This document shows positions 18,601 to 25,621 of a stretch of 27,155 bases of DNA, one piece after another. The stretch's first letter is position 1; each line of letters opens with the position of its first letter. The position numbers were made by a program, and so were the translations under genes. The DNA is taken from NCBI GenBank assembly GCA_039936115.1, contig JBDTIZ010000242.1, forward strand, positions 1 through 27,155. The letters run 5' to 3'. Source of the stretch: DATIJJ01 sp039936115 (GTDB lineage: Bacteria; Pseudomonadota; Gammaproteobacteria; DSM-16500). The notes under the pieces are model-generated. The model was given only the letters and a program-made list of their open reading frames with translations. It did no database searches and was not told the DNA's origin.

Positions 18601-21023
18601 TGCCTAATTTAGTGGAGTTGATTAAAGAAATCCGACCAAGCTATATCAACCTTCCAAATGAACATGGTGTGACACCAGTTCAACAATCTGCATTCATGGT
18701 AAAACTAAAATCAGTAGCTAATGAAACTGAATTTAGCGGTTCTATCCCAATTAGCATCCAGGAGATCAAACCAACTGACACAGCTGCCGATCCTACATCT
18801 GATCTGCTGGACTTAACGGGGGGCAGTGAAATAAAACGCGATACTCCTGTTCCGACAATGAGCACTCGTCCTGATGTTGAGTATTGGTCAGTGAATTTCG
18901 AGGATTTACCGGATGACGATTTTGGTGTGGATTATTCTATGGTAAGAAGGAAACCTCTAAAATATAAAACGCCTACTGACAAATTTGATCCAGAATATAA
19001 AGCATTTCTTAAAGCTATCGAAGATGTCAATCTTGATCAAGTCATCAAAAAGTTAGCAGATAATAAATTCAGTTATCAGTTATTTTTACTTCATAACAAT
19101 GATTTTATGAGCACAGTGAAACCTAATGACCAGTACATGCAAGCTTTAGAGAATTATCGAAGAAGTAATATTGAAAGAATAGGGACATTCCACAAACAAG
19201 GTCTTGCTGTACAAAATCAATTTCTAAAGTTAAAACATCAATTGAAGTCAATTTATGAAGCGCGCTTTCACTATTCTCAGTGGGATGAAACAACTAAATT
19301 AAAGTTTTTAAATGTGATATTTACTCCGCAAGAGCTGGATGACGTGTTACAAGTTGATCTGGCAGAATCAAAAGTACTGGCTTGGGAAAATATTGACTCT
19401 GATTCTCGCATTCAAATTCTAAGTGAGAAATCTGTAGAAATCTTTAAACAATTTTCAGGGTCGTATTATACAACTTTACTTCATAATAGCAGGATTAAAG
19501 CTATTGAAGAAATTTACGCTCAAAAAGTCAACTCTCATAAACTTGAAGTAAAACGTTTACACGACTATTTAGAAAAAGTAATTCATAAAGCTAAAAAAAT
19601 GAATGTTGAATCTCAAGTTGAATCTCTATCTACGCAGAATTTAGATTTAGATAAAAGTACTATCGCTAAAATAGATGAAGATCAGAAAAGTATTTATTTA
19701 ATGATGCGCTCATTGGGCGATCGCACAATGGAGGAACTTAAAAAATCATTAAAAAATAGATTGAACCGCAATACGAGTCAAAATGGTGTTCAAGCTGAAC
19801 ATCTAGGTATTATCTTTGAAATTGCAAAAAGAATACTAGATTTTTATCCTAGTACGAATGATATCGTGGCTTTGTTATTTATATTGCACTCTAATCATAA
19901 TAAAACTCTATTACAAGTTAACATCGATAATTTAGAAAAATCCTTGTTGAATCTCTGCCTATTAGCTGCAGTTTTTGTAGTTAAACTAGAAAACATAGAC
20001 ATCATTACTCAGGGGTCAATAAGCGCTGAGTCACGTGGCAGATTGACTGAATTCTTTTCCTATTTTGATGCATCAGCGGAATTTTTTCAAAACACCGGCG
20101 ATATTAAACCACAAGCACTTGGTGATGACGAAGACGAAGATGAAGCGCCTGTTGATAATTCGAAAGCTCAAGTACGATTTGTTACAGATTTATTTTGGCC
20201 TTCTAAATTATCCAAGCCTAATAAGGTGTGTTTAGTGCATCAATATAACGATGTATTTATGTATCAATATGCGTTTAAATACGCGCATTTACATATCGTG
20301 GGTGAACCAGTTAGCGATAAAACTCTGAACAAATTAACTGTTACCTATGGTTTATCCTGTCATAATTTCACATCTACCGCTGCTTTTGAGGAATTGATTC
20401 CCTCCGCGAGCTTTTCTGATGAAAATTATTTTCCTGAAATTCAGGCATGCATTAATAATGCACGCACTAGAAAAAATGCTTTATTGATCGTATGTAGCGA
20501 TTCAAATGAAGCCTTGGTAGTTAATAAAAAGTTATTCAAAAATAACCGCGATAATCTTCAAATATATAATCAATACAAACCTGAATATTCTCTTATAAGA
20601 GAATCTTATATGAAACAAGCAATAATTCCCGGTATGATAACCGTGACGACTGAAGAAGTACTGAGATCCGAAGCATTCAACTTGACGTTTAGCGGTGCAG
20701 AAGACACAAAATTACAAGTCATATTTACGTTTATACCTGATGAAGCGCTTGGAGTTAAAGAACTCTTAAATCTCATTACCGCTAAGGAAGATATTGCGTC
20801 ATATCAAGTTATGTTAAATCAAGCTACCAGGCCCTCTGCCGTATCCGAAGCTAAGCATGAGACTGTAACGCAGATTACTAAGACTGAACCGTCAGCTAAA
20901 GCCAAAATCACTGCAGTGCAAGCGACTTTTTTCTATGCTGAGGAGGAGAAACGACCTGTTTCATTGTCTAGTGCAATGAGTAGTCACGTCGTAACCAAGG
21001 TTACTCACTCTGCGAACTCGTAG
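12606..21023 (+). CDS. Giant ankyrin/SecA-like ATPase protein
   Basis: A 2805-residue protein starts at GTG; no in-frame ATG lies just upstream and the ribosome site is weak (GAGAT). Ankyrin repeats occupy about 155-315 (LLHAAARSGYVHLVRALV), 650-730 and 1599-1750 (GKTALHLAIDRSDYKIAELL). Between them, residues 880-1420 align by eye with the SecA ATPase: MNEGKS at 919-924 for Walker A (SecA TGEGKT, Lys923), DEVD at 1009-1012, the QRWQFYIHSLIEAKEG motif, GMSGT at 1238-1242, IVFC near 1305, SRGVDI at 1364-1369, and RIREIEG at 1404-1410 for a weakened motif VI. Residues from about 1950 to 2500 are helical. About 2560-2735 look like a decayed repeat of the second helicase half. No signal peptide. 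Whether ATP hydrolysis survives is unclear, since GEGKT has become NEGKS and the arginine finger region is altered. It is not a housekeeping SecA. I infer a translocated modular effector or toxin. Confidence 0.88.
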   Translation: MNFKILANDAQHKQFECTILLSNLPATVRDNIADKTALGKYIFSLSPVIVESNHGIGIHTSVEASDANQQTFVLSIPNKTWYRNYNVVLNWLGQIFPLELHTEIKTVIDGLDTFYGHTPNSLIKPYRAVIHPHLTLLKTLKPQSPWGELEHYVIEDDFEQFKTALAETKQYDMHFVGVVAAELGHEDILRHMLDEQKISVNPEIIENEFKSEYTLLHAAARSGYVHLVRALVVEYKAEVNAIDSNGKTALHFAVLEGHWDIAAYLIENTDIDLNAVMTHQKQKYTALQVAQMLVNYNGNKNAKRIADYLARKYQVILDEATQSDQFSYTFFEAKQSNELGFYENIILGMFLAKTEHFSSFAAQFRAIFGNYNKNIIQEFHQCLLTAKTDSEQFVKNYLFVLSKYTLVVKLQENLKKYILQEDDYSSRIIYLTESLKLEVADDDRADILEMTFLNALSHVAQKNLSSGVKQFRIAAAIINVYFDHKLQQTGSFDLVSVDQRQLKIANNAVEFLWQTNKKHPARLRITLIKGSEISYRCDYKVRVFENIVTSTLFNNPEEGVELINDLHVDNEFELGLAVEENEELDDQDMELNENRDAYRFKLPGTKHSKKPPEQKVEKLPPKTQDEASLLQKLKANEQISPDDLDAVPNVQFLLDDQNNSALMIATLRGDFKNLKVLIDDCKQQYVEGDDDIKRYGLLLRNDEMYNLFQLAVIGGNLDIIKLWFGIYKKQGVAFLNAEVWNFPQKHSKEKKNSTLHLAGVVKNKIQDFEKIKEAEAIIYYLAEEHFSQEYKGTQYLGPSYIDLIGKFVNAKNFPVPIDVLNKAIFRYTKVMSYKSDYKDKLDENKSDDKALVASLLKKPLRDLRSSNFADTEFQLQLLGLITAILEKNKQIELFPTQILGDIILLMESIDASVLADIKMNEGKSFMFVMLAAYFGLLGYEVYFTSNTPGLVSRDKKVMDAMFDILGIQQKVIASTPAELEIALLRNKVYGTKIFGFTPKVGAKKILLQDEVDVPARISYLQGARLTLFVVYPEVEKLASTVAYWMHIAPDTILEHFNQTVLHLDLAKVTESREASRWHNAAIKIYKKIGAVAITELGVEYMAQLNRDICNLIWLYINENSQGKSEEALDKYLKLNLGKWAPVFEDVKNWFHAALYIKKNMALGNDYEIKETINPDASTKREVIIFEYKETGNPMPGQRWQFYIHSLIEAKEGCDVNAKSLPIATMNNCDLFKEFKIIGMSGTVGGKHHIEQMKSIYPGLKCYTFPPRKEVKHAIQDVVGVKGKSKQKRNLRNILEKEINAGNSAIVFCKTVDSAKNMHDFIKQIHVAPNQIGLYTDDFNSKENEELLSRAGADGFVLVGTAIISRGVDIKKHPSPIAGGNKTKFVVIITYLPVSREAALQLHYRIREIEGKIYYLLDTNEVNNPFIRTLLQNQDKIDPEQLTNHIYDELDKTTAKIELNSNNYKIAATKSQFVNLFLSLPKTVRIRFDRKWSEVFGALEDFIRTIKNHELQEKDLAAIENEAVNLMSRFWIENNIGAYLTKHEGSPLLYALNAYKTKRITAKDDYKKTVNLLERHLTNRAEEEIKLSPASSKLTIGSDELGLTRLHKAVLEGDEVQFKFLMLHASPDAIYRITTHKRTILHCAVFEGYIDLIYDILDAVKSEHGKSPAFVNLQDKQGKTALHLAIDRSDYKIAELLLQQRSTAVNAKDGAGFPPLFYAAAKKDDRMVLLLLKYQQMDMAWFAYFHSNHYSAFDLCENLENYLFDQQASYKKGLIHACIKKAIAKLPASRPPLMPTDILQEAKEVKGSTFAFGLYHQVLIQTLQGVKDFLFKLTDDLDIQFNIHSDFVILKNSILAVNTTGDPVTKTSRIMLHIRDYLIQFYKNIKKQDITLEQNLTHPIQALLAETYLFDCLNEIQDLVAMLPVALQQQIMTDKFMYQEKFQHILYVIQSCNVLSEEDLICCKIIICNIIHDLWEAHQIAVRLSIKQTSPLLFAIESNMPNLVELIKEIRPSYINLPNEHGVTPVQQSAFMVKLKSVANETEFSGSIPISIQEIKPTDTAADPTSDLLDLTGGSEIKRDTPVPTMSTRPDVEYWSVNFEDLPDDDFGVDYSMVRRKPLKYKTPTDKFDPEYKAFLKAIEDVNLDQVIKKLADNKFSYQLFLLHNNDFMSTVKPNDQYMQALENYRRSNIERIGTFHKQGLAVQNQFLKLKHQLKSIYEARFHYSQWDETTKLKFLNVIFTPQELDDVLQVDLAESKVLAWENIDSDSRIQILSEKSVEIFKQFSGSYYTTLLHNSRIKAIEEIYAQKVNSHKLEVKRLHDYLEKVIHKAKKMNVESQVESLSTQNLDLDKSTIAKIDEDQKSIYLMMRSLGDRTMEELKKSLKNRLNRNTSQNGVQAEHLGIIFEIAKRILDFYPSTNDIVALLFILHSNHNKTLLQVNIDNLEKSLLNLCLLAAVFVVKLENIDIITQGSISAESRGRLTEFFSYFDASAEFFQNTGDIKPQALGDDEDEDEAPVDNSKAQVRFVTDLFWPSKLSKPNKVCLVHQYNDVFMYQYAFKYAHLHIVGEPVSDKTLNKLTVTYGLSCHNFTSTAAFEELIPSASFSDENYFPEIQACINNARTRKNALLIVCSDSNEALVVNKKLFKNNRDNLQIYNQYKPEYSLIRESYMKQAIIPGMITVTTEEVLRSEAFNLTFSGAEDTKLQVIFTFIPDEALGVKELLNLITAKEDIASYQVMLNQATRPSAVSEAKHETVTQITKTEPSAKAKITAVQATFFYAEEEKRPVSLSSAMSSHVVTKVTHSANS

Positions 21024-21042
21024 ACCAAATTTATTTGTGGAC

Positions 21043-21066
21043 GAAGCAATTATCAAAAATTGCTTC
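21043..21066. terminator. Hairpin between convergent genes
   Basis: GAAGCAATT (21043-21051) and AATTGCTTC (21058-21066) form a perfect 9-bp stem with a 6-nt loop in the 41-bp gap between the giant gene and the small secreted-protein gene, touching the latter's stop codon. There is no T-run, so it may be a weak bidirectional terminator or 3'-end stabiliser. Confidence 0.4.
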
Positions 21067-21451
21067 AGTCATTATGGAGGCAAATAATTCTACCCATACC
21101 ATCATCAGTCAATACGACGGATCCAAACACTTCGCACTGATGACGAGAGTTAAAATGCGTATTCGCAAGCACGTTGCCAGTAGTATCAATTTCGACAACT
21201 TGAGTCAGATTTGCAAAATAACCGCGCTCAATTGTTATTATGGTAGAAGTCCGATTTTTTATAATAACATTATCTATTTTTGACAAGCAATCCAAATGGT
21301 CCTGCCTGCTCATCGCAACAGGTCTGCCACATTTTTGATAGCTAACAATCATATGACCAGTATTTAGATTATTATTATATATCATTGCGCTTTCTGCGAA
21401 TGACAGTTGTGAACCACAAAACATAATCGTGGCAAGTATGCTAAGTTTCAT
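21065..21451 (-). CDS. Small secreted Cys-containing protein
   Basis: The 128-residue protein begins with a clear Sec signal peptide (MKLSILATIMFCGSQLSFA, cleavage after about residue 19). The mature part of about 109 residues has four cysteines (41, 55, 106, 124), enough for two disulfides in the periplasm or outside the cell. It is beta-rich by composition, with no known motif. The ATG has AGGAAA upstream. It is convergent with the giant gene. The Sec signal makes it different from the cytoplasmic effector-like proteins to its left. Function unknown. Confidence 0.75.
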   Translation of the reverse strand: MKLSILATIMFCGSQLSFAESAMIYNNNLNTGHMIVSYQKCGRPVAMSRQDHLDCLSKIDNVIIKNRTSTIITIERGYFANLTQVVEIDTTGNVLANTHFNSRHQCEVFGSVVLTDDGMGRIICLHND

Positions 21452-21495
21452 AGAATATTTCCTATATAAATTTTAAAAAAAAATTTAAAGACCTC

Positions 21496-21550
21496 CTCTC
21501 CCCAGCCCTCTCCTCCCACAAAAAGCGTGAGAGGAGAGGGCTGGGGAGAG
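21496..21550. repeat. Long GC-rich palindrome
   Basis: Two 20-bp arms (21496-21515 and 21531-21550) are perfectly complementary, and CAC/GTG pair again inside the loop. The arms contain CCCCAGCCCTCTCC and its complement. It lies in the 274-bp gap between the secreted-protein gene and the sulfotransferase gene. Such elements are often dispersed in proteobacterial genomes, and a single copy is seen here. No T-run follows. The remainder of the gap is AT-rich with nothing else evident. Confidence 0.75.
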
Positions 21551-21725
21551 AAGGGTATTTAAACTATGCTATAAATAAATTAACTCACAAAACAAACAAC
21601 TACACTAATTTTAAATATACTCAAAAGCTATTACCAGAATTTATTTAACTCATGTTGCAACCGCAATACATTCACGATAATCTTGCAAACTTATTATTAT
21701 TATCACTAACAAGGATAGACTTTTC

Positions 21726-22631
21726 ATGAATGAATCAACTAATAATATTTCGTTGCCGCGCAAAACGCGTGAATTACAAAACTTTTTGACGGACTCCACT
21801 CGCTGGAATAATTTTCAGTTCCGTGATGATGATATTGTAATTACAGCCTGGTCAAAATCAGGTACGACATGGGTTCAACAAATCGTTAGCCAATTGATAT
21901 TCAATGGCGATGATAAAGTGTTTGGCCAAGCAGTTTCGCCATGGATCGATTTTCAACTCATGCCCAATGCTATCGACTTCGCTCAATCTCAAACTCACCG
22001 GCGATTTTTGAAAACACATTTGCCACTTGATGCGCTGGTTTTTTCACCTCGTTCCAAATACCTCTATATTGGACGCGATGCTCGTGATGTGGTTTGGAGC
22101 CTTCATCATTTTATGATGAGTTTCACGCCATTTGCACGGAATCAATTTGAGGAACTTGCAAAAATAACGGGAACTACAATGCCTTCGGTATGCCCTGATA
22201 TCAGTGAATTTTATCGTAATTGGCTAGAGTATGATATGCACTCTGAAAATTCTTTTTGGCAAAATGTGAAAGGATGGTGGGAGGCACGTCATCTACCAAA
22301 CGTACTGTTTGTTCACTACGCCAATTTAAAAGCAGATTTACCAAGTGAGTTTCGACGCATCGCGAAATTCCTGGATATTACAATTGATGAGGCCAAATTT
22401 TCTCAGATGCTTAATCATTGCAGTCTTGAACATATGAAAGATCGCGCCTCCGAACAAGAATTTTTGGAAGTGATGTTTCAAGGTGGCGGGCGTACATTCG
22501 TGAATAAAGGTGTCAATGGACGATGGCGCGATGTGTTGACTTCTGATGAGATTGCAAAGTGTGATGATGTCGCTGCGAATAATTTACCAAAAGATTGTGC
22601 TTCTTGGCTCAAAACGGGGGTAATGGCTTAA
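21726..22631 (+). CDS. Cytosolic-type sulfotransferase
   Basis: The 301-residue protein carries the full PAPS-dependent sulfotransferase (Sulfotransfer_1) signature. The 5'-phosphosulfate loop KSGTTW is at residues 44-49 and the catalytic base His98 is in LKTHLP. The 3'-phosphate site is GRDARDVVWS with Arg117 and Ser125, and the C-terminal KGVNGRWRD is at about 261-269. It would transfer sulfate from PAPS to a hydroxyl of a small molecule such as an alcohol, phenol or steroid. Its length equals that of animal SULT enzymes and there is no signal peptide or Golgi-type membrane anchor. The ATG has AAGGA upstream. It stands alone, convergent with a decayed carbonic anhydrase, and no PAPS-synthesis genes are nearby. 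The substrate cannot be predicted. It was possibly acquired from a eukaryote or another bacterium. Confidence 0.9.
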   Translation: MNESTNNISLPRKTRELQNFLTDSTRWNNFQFRDDDIVITAWSKSGTTWVQQIVSQLIFNGDDKVFGQAVSPWIDFQLMPNAIDFAQSQTHRRFLKTHLPLDALVFSPRSKYLYIGRDARDVVWSLHHFMMSFTPFARNQFEELAKITGTTMPSVCPDISEFYRNWLEYDMHSENSFWQNVKGWWEARHLPNVLFVHYANLKADLPSEFRRIAKFLDITIDEAKFSQMLNHCSLEHMKDRASEQEFLEVMFQGGGRTFVNKGVNGRWRDVLTSDEIAKCDDVAANNLPKDCASWLKTGVMA

Positions 22632-22654
22632 CTTCTTCTGTTGTATATTAAGAC

Positions 22655-22685
22655 TGTAGGGCGAACATTTAGGTTCGCCCCTACA
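22655..22685. repeat. GGCGAAC palindrome, copy 1
   Basis: TGTAGGGCGAAC and GTTCGCCCCTACA pair around the 6-nt loop ATTTAG; the left arm lacks one G. It lies between the convergent sulfotransferase and carbonic-anhydrase remnant and could serve both as 3'-end hairpin. Related copies are at 24743-24784 and 27101-27136. Confidence 0.75.
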
Positions 22686-22707
22686 AGAGCCTGCGCAAGT
22701 CATCGTT

Positions 22708-23175
22708 TTAACCCGGCAATAAAAGTTTTTCTTCATTGACCAATGAATCAAAGCTTTGTTTATTCGCATCCCACTCATAAATCATACTTTGATTAAAATT
22801 AAAAAACCAAGCATGAATATTCAACGTGCCCATGGCCAATTTCTTTTGAACATCCGGATATTTTTTCAAATTTGCCATTTGGTTCAATACATTTTGACGT
22901 ATTGCTTGATTGAGGTCAGTGTAATTTGCTGATAGGTCTAATTGTGATTTTATAATACCGATCCAATTTTTTAATCCATCTGGCAGTGATTGATAAATTG
23001 AATCTTCGCATGATTTGATGGCAGCGCAATTTGAATGTCCGCAGATAACGATATCAGTGATATCAAGATTATAGTAGTGCAAGTAGATAGATTTTATTGC
23101 CTCATTATATAAATATTGTGCAATAATACCATCGTATTTTATACGTGTATTCTGAATTGCTATAACAAGAATGGA
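22708..23175 (-). pseudogene. Decayed beta-carbonic anhydrase
   Basis: The distal part encodes the second zinc motif ICGHSNCAAI and the family's conserved end (NLKKYPDVQKKL, then GTLNIHAWFF), so this is a beta-class carbonic anhydrase, normally about 200-220 residues. The frame stays open upstream to 23175 but has no start with a ribosome site. There it reads LVIAIQNTRIK where the family has LVIACSDSR: the first zinc Cys and the Asp of the Asp-Arg dyad are gone. The stretch from there to the HxxC motif is also about 15-20 residues short. Loss of the N-terminus and of a zinc ligand argues for an inactive relic. An alternative TTG start at 23082 would yield only a 124-residue half-domain. Confidence 0.75.
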
Positions 23176-23200
23176 TTAACACTCAAGGGAAATTGATATC

Positions 23201-24649
23201 ATGAATAAACTCACACATTTTATATATATTCTTTTTTTTATGTGCATTTTTTCAAATTGTTATGCGGCAACTTGTCCTGTTCCGACTGGAACAGTTATTA
23301 CCTCAAAAAATGCAGATTATGCGCGAGCGCGTCTAAACTCTAATTACTATACTTCCAAAAATAAATTTCCGAGTTTAATAATATATTGCAACACTACTCA
23401 AGATGTTCAAAATGCGATTAATTATGCACGTTGTCAAAAACTGCCTGTACGAGTGCGCAGTGGCGGACATAATCACGAAAGTTATTCAACGGGAACAGGC
23501 GTAGTCGTTATCGATGTCAGTAAAATGAAACAAATTAATATTAACAAGGCTAAACAAATTGCGACCGTGCAACCCGGCATGAACGGTGGTGAGTTGTATC
23601 GAACATTATATAACAATGGTTTAACCCAAGTAGGCGGCACGTGTTCTGGTGTAGGTATATCAGGACTCATCTTATCCGGTGGCATGGGTCCGCTTGCGAG
23701 AACACAAGGTATGGCTTGTGATAGCTTACTTGCTATCGATATTGTCGATGCCAATGGTGCGTTACATCATGTCACTAAAAATAATGATAGCGATTTGTTT
23801 TGGGCAAGTTGTGGCGGAGGCGGCAATAATTTTGGTGTCGTCACCTCTATTCAACTTAAAGTTTATCCCGTGACAGCAGTGGCTTGGTTTAATATAGGCT
23901 GGGATTGGAACCAACCGATAGATCAAATCATTACTGAATGGCAAAAATTCTTTTTAAATAATGATAAACGTTGGTACTCACATTTGGATCTCTGGTCTAA
24001 ACCATTCCCGGCTAAAAAATTTCACCAACAGCCCATTAAAGTCATTGGAATTTTTTGGGGAACACCCGAAGAAGCTACACGCGAGCTTAGACCTTTTTTG
24101 AAATTAGGTAAACCAACAACACAAATCATTAAAACCGTCGATTGGCAGACAGCCGTGAAGCAATTTGAAGATGCAGTAAAAGTTTATATTTCTTCAAAAC
24201 CAGAATATAAATCATCTGGTGCTTATGTGATGGACAATCTACCGCCTAAAGCAATTCAAACAATAACAACGACATTACACGACACCCATTCGCCTTTATT
24301 GAATGTTTTATTCTTTTCATTGGGCGGCGCGACCAGTGATCGCGGTTCAAATGAAACTGCCTATTTTTATCGACCAGCAAAAGCTTTTGCAGTTTATTCT
24401 ACTCAATGGCTTAAACCTATGGATGATGTGAAATACATTCAAGAACTGGATAATTTACGCAATAATTTATTACCTTTTACGCGCGGTGATTATGTTGGTA
24501 ATCCTGACAGAAAAATTCAAAATTATTTGACTGCGTATTATGGAGATAATGTTCAGAGACTGCGTTGTATTAAACGTAAATATGATCCTAATGATTTATT
24601 TCACTTTGAGCAGGGCATTCCTCCTGCAGGAATAAATTCGCATTGTTAG
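23201..24649 (+). CDS. Secreted FAD oxidoreductase, berberine-bridge family
   Basis: The 482-residue protein has a Sec signal peptide (cleavage near CYA-ATC, residue 22), then a FAD_binding_4 domain and a C-terminal BBE domain (YYGDNVQRLRCIKRKYDP, about 440-475). Both flavin-attachment residues of bicovalent family members are present: His90 in RSGGHNHESYS and Cys148 in GGTCSGVGISG, so FAD should be bound through 8-alpha-histidyl and 6-S-cysteinyl links. Relatives oxidise alcohols, sugars or oligosaccharides with O2, releasing H2O2. It acts in the periplasm or outside the cell. The ATG has AAGGGA upstream. A single-gene unit. The substrate is not predictable from sequence. Confidence 0.92.
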   Translation: MNKLTHFIYILFFMCIFSNCYAATCPVPTGTVITSKNADYARARLNSNYYTSKNKFPSLIIYCNTTQDVQNAINYARCQKLPVRVRSGGHNHESYSTGTGVVVIDVSKMKQININKAKQIATVQPGMNGGELYRTLYNNGLTQVGGTCSGVGISGLILSGGMGPLARTQGMACDSLLAIDIVDANGALHHVTKNNDSDLFWASCGGGGNNFGVVTSIQLKVYPVTAVAWFNIGWDWNQPIDQIITEWQKFFLNNDKRWYSHLDLWSKPFPAKKFHQQPIKVIGIFWGTPEEATRELRPFLKLGKPTTQIIKTVDWQTAVKQFEDAVKVYISSKPEYKSSGAYVMDNLPPKAIQTITTTLHDTHSPLLNVLFFSLGGATSDRGSNETAYFYRPAKAFAVYSTQWLKPMDDVKYIQELDNLRNNLLPFTRGDYVGNPDRKIQNYLTAYYGDNVQRLRCIKRKYDPNDLFHFEQGIPPAGINSHC

Positions 24650-24696
24650 AATGATGATAAAGCGACACCTATTTTTTTTTACACATCAAAACAGAC

Positions 24697-24732
24697 GCCA
24701 AATTGACTGGATACCGCGGACAAGCCGCGGTA
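24697..24732. repeat. Dispersed palindromic element, copy 2 (inverted)
   Basis: This is the reverse complement of positions 1-36 with one mismatch. It includes the TACCGCGG-ACAAG-CCGCGGTA palindrome. It lies ten bases before the next repeat, in a gene-free gap (24650-25150) that otherwise shows only a T-run at 24672, a near-palindrome at 25014-25034 and a weak promoter-like TTGTCA/TATAAA near 25083-25109. Confidence 0.75.
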
Positions 24733-24742
24733 CGACGGGCGT

Positions 24743-24784
24743 GCTTTTGTAGGGGCGAACACATAGGTTCGCCCCTACAAAAGC
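24743..24784. repeat. GGCGAAC palindrome, copy 2
   Basis: Two perfect 18-bp arms (24743-24760 and 24767-24784) flank the 6-nt loop ACATAG. It is the best-preserved copy of the element also seen at 22655 and 27101. It could terminate the oxidoreductase transcript only inefficiently, since no T-run follows. Confidence 0.8.
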
Positions 24785-25150
24785 AAAAGACTGCAATAGC
24801 GCAAAAGACACTGAAGATTTTATACATTGGCGCGCTACATTTGGTAAAGACTTATCATTTTTACCCATTGCTAATGCGCACCAGTAAAATCTTAAAAAAC
24901 AGAGCGTGATCTTAAGCTTTAATTTTTCGTCGCCCAATAGAATAGATAGCTTTTCTGAATCTGATTGCACATCCTTACCCTCGAGCTTGTTTAAATAGCA
25001 TGGTCATATTGTACTCTTTTAATATATTAAAGAGCAATATTTACGCTAGACCGCCCGCTCATCTATTGCGCTAATACAAGCCTTGTCAAAATATTGGCAG
25101 CCCTATAAACTTGCCCGCACCTAAAAACAATAATAGCGGATAAAATCACC

Positions 25151-25621
25151 ATGCGGTCATCCACCCAATTAGTCCATGCCACATTGCAAAAAACAACACG
25201 ATCGCTACATCATACTTCGAAAGCTAATATAGCCGCGAGACCTAGGGGCTGGAAAAGCTCGCACTTAAATAAAAACATCCTACCTGAAGATAGAAAAGCA
25301 TATCCAACCAGACTTATATTGCTGCTTATTCTTGCTAGCACACCTGTGCTAACTAAATTTTTTGTTGATTTTTATGATGAATACAGTCATGGAGAAACTC
25401 AGGAACAATTTAAATCTAGAAAAATGACAGAGAAACCCTGCGTAACCTTGAAGAGCAGTACACCTGAATCTTATAAAACAACGCGATTTTTGGCTCATGA
25501 AGAAACAGAATTACAAAAATGCAAAGAGCAAAAAGCGAAGCAAGCTGACATTTTATATGAAAAAATATTACAAGACACACAACCCTCAAAAAAATCATCG
25601 CATAGGGTATTTGGAAAATGA
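25151..25621 (+). CDS. Single-span protein with presequence-like N-terminus
   Basis: The 156-residue protein starts at ATG; only a weak GGA lies upstream. Residues 1-45 contain eight Arg/Lys and no acidic residue (first Glu at 46), with RSLHHTS near 17-23. This composition is typical of mitochondrial matrix presequences and unusual for a bacterial cytoplasmic protein. One membrane span lies at about 54-73 (LILLLILASTPVLTKFF), followed by a charged, helical tail rich in Lys and Glu. It overlaps the next gene by four bases (ATGA), implying translational coupling and a shared role. No family recognised. It could equally be a bacterial inner-membrane protein with a basic N-tail; the mitochondrial reading is inference. 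Confidence 0.75.
   Translation: MRSSTQLVHATLQKTTRSLHHTSKANIAARPRGWKSSHLNKNILPEDRKAYPTRLILLLILASTPVLTKFFVDFYDEYSHGETQEQFKSRKMTEKPCVTLKSSTPESYKTTRFLAHEETELQKCKEQKAKQADILYEKILQDTQPSKKSSHRVFGK

Noticed and set aside
12606..21023. Housekeeping SecA translocase
   Set aside because: The length is three times too great, ankyrin arrays surround the motor, and the Walker A and arginine-finger motifs are altered.
21035..21283. 82-codon plus-strand open frame downstream of the giant gene
   Set aside because: It overlaps the opposite-strand gene that has a clear signal peptide and ribosome site.
24686..24970. 94-codon minus-strand open frame
   Set aside because: It runs through the two palindromic repeats and has no ribosome site; the rest shows no coding-like pattern or family motif.
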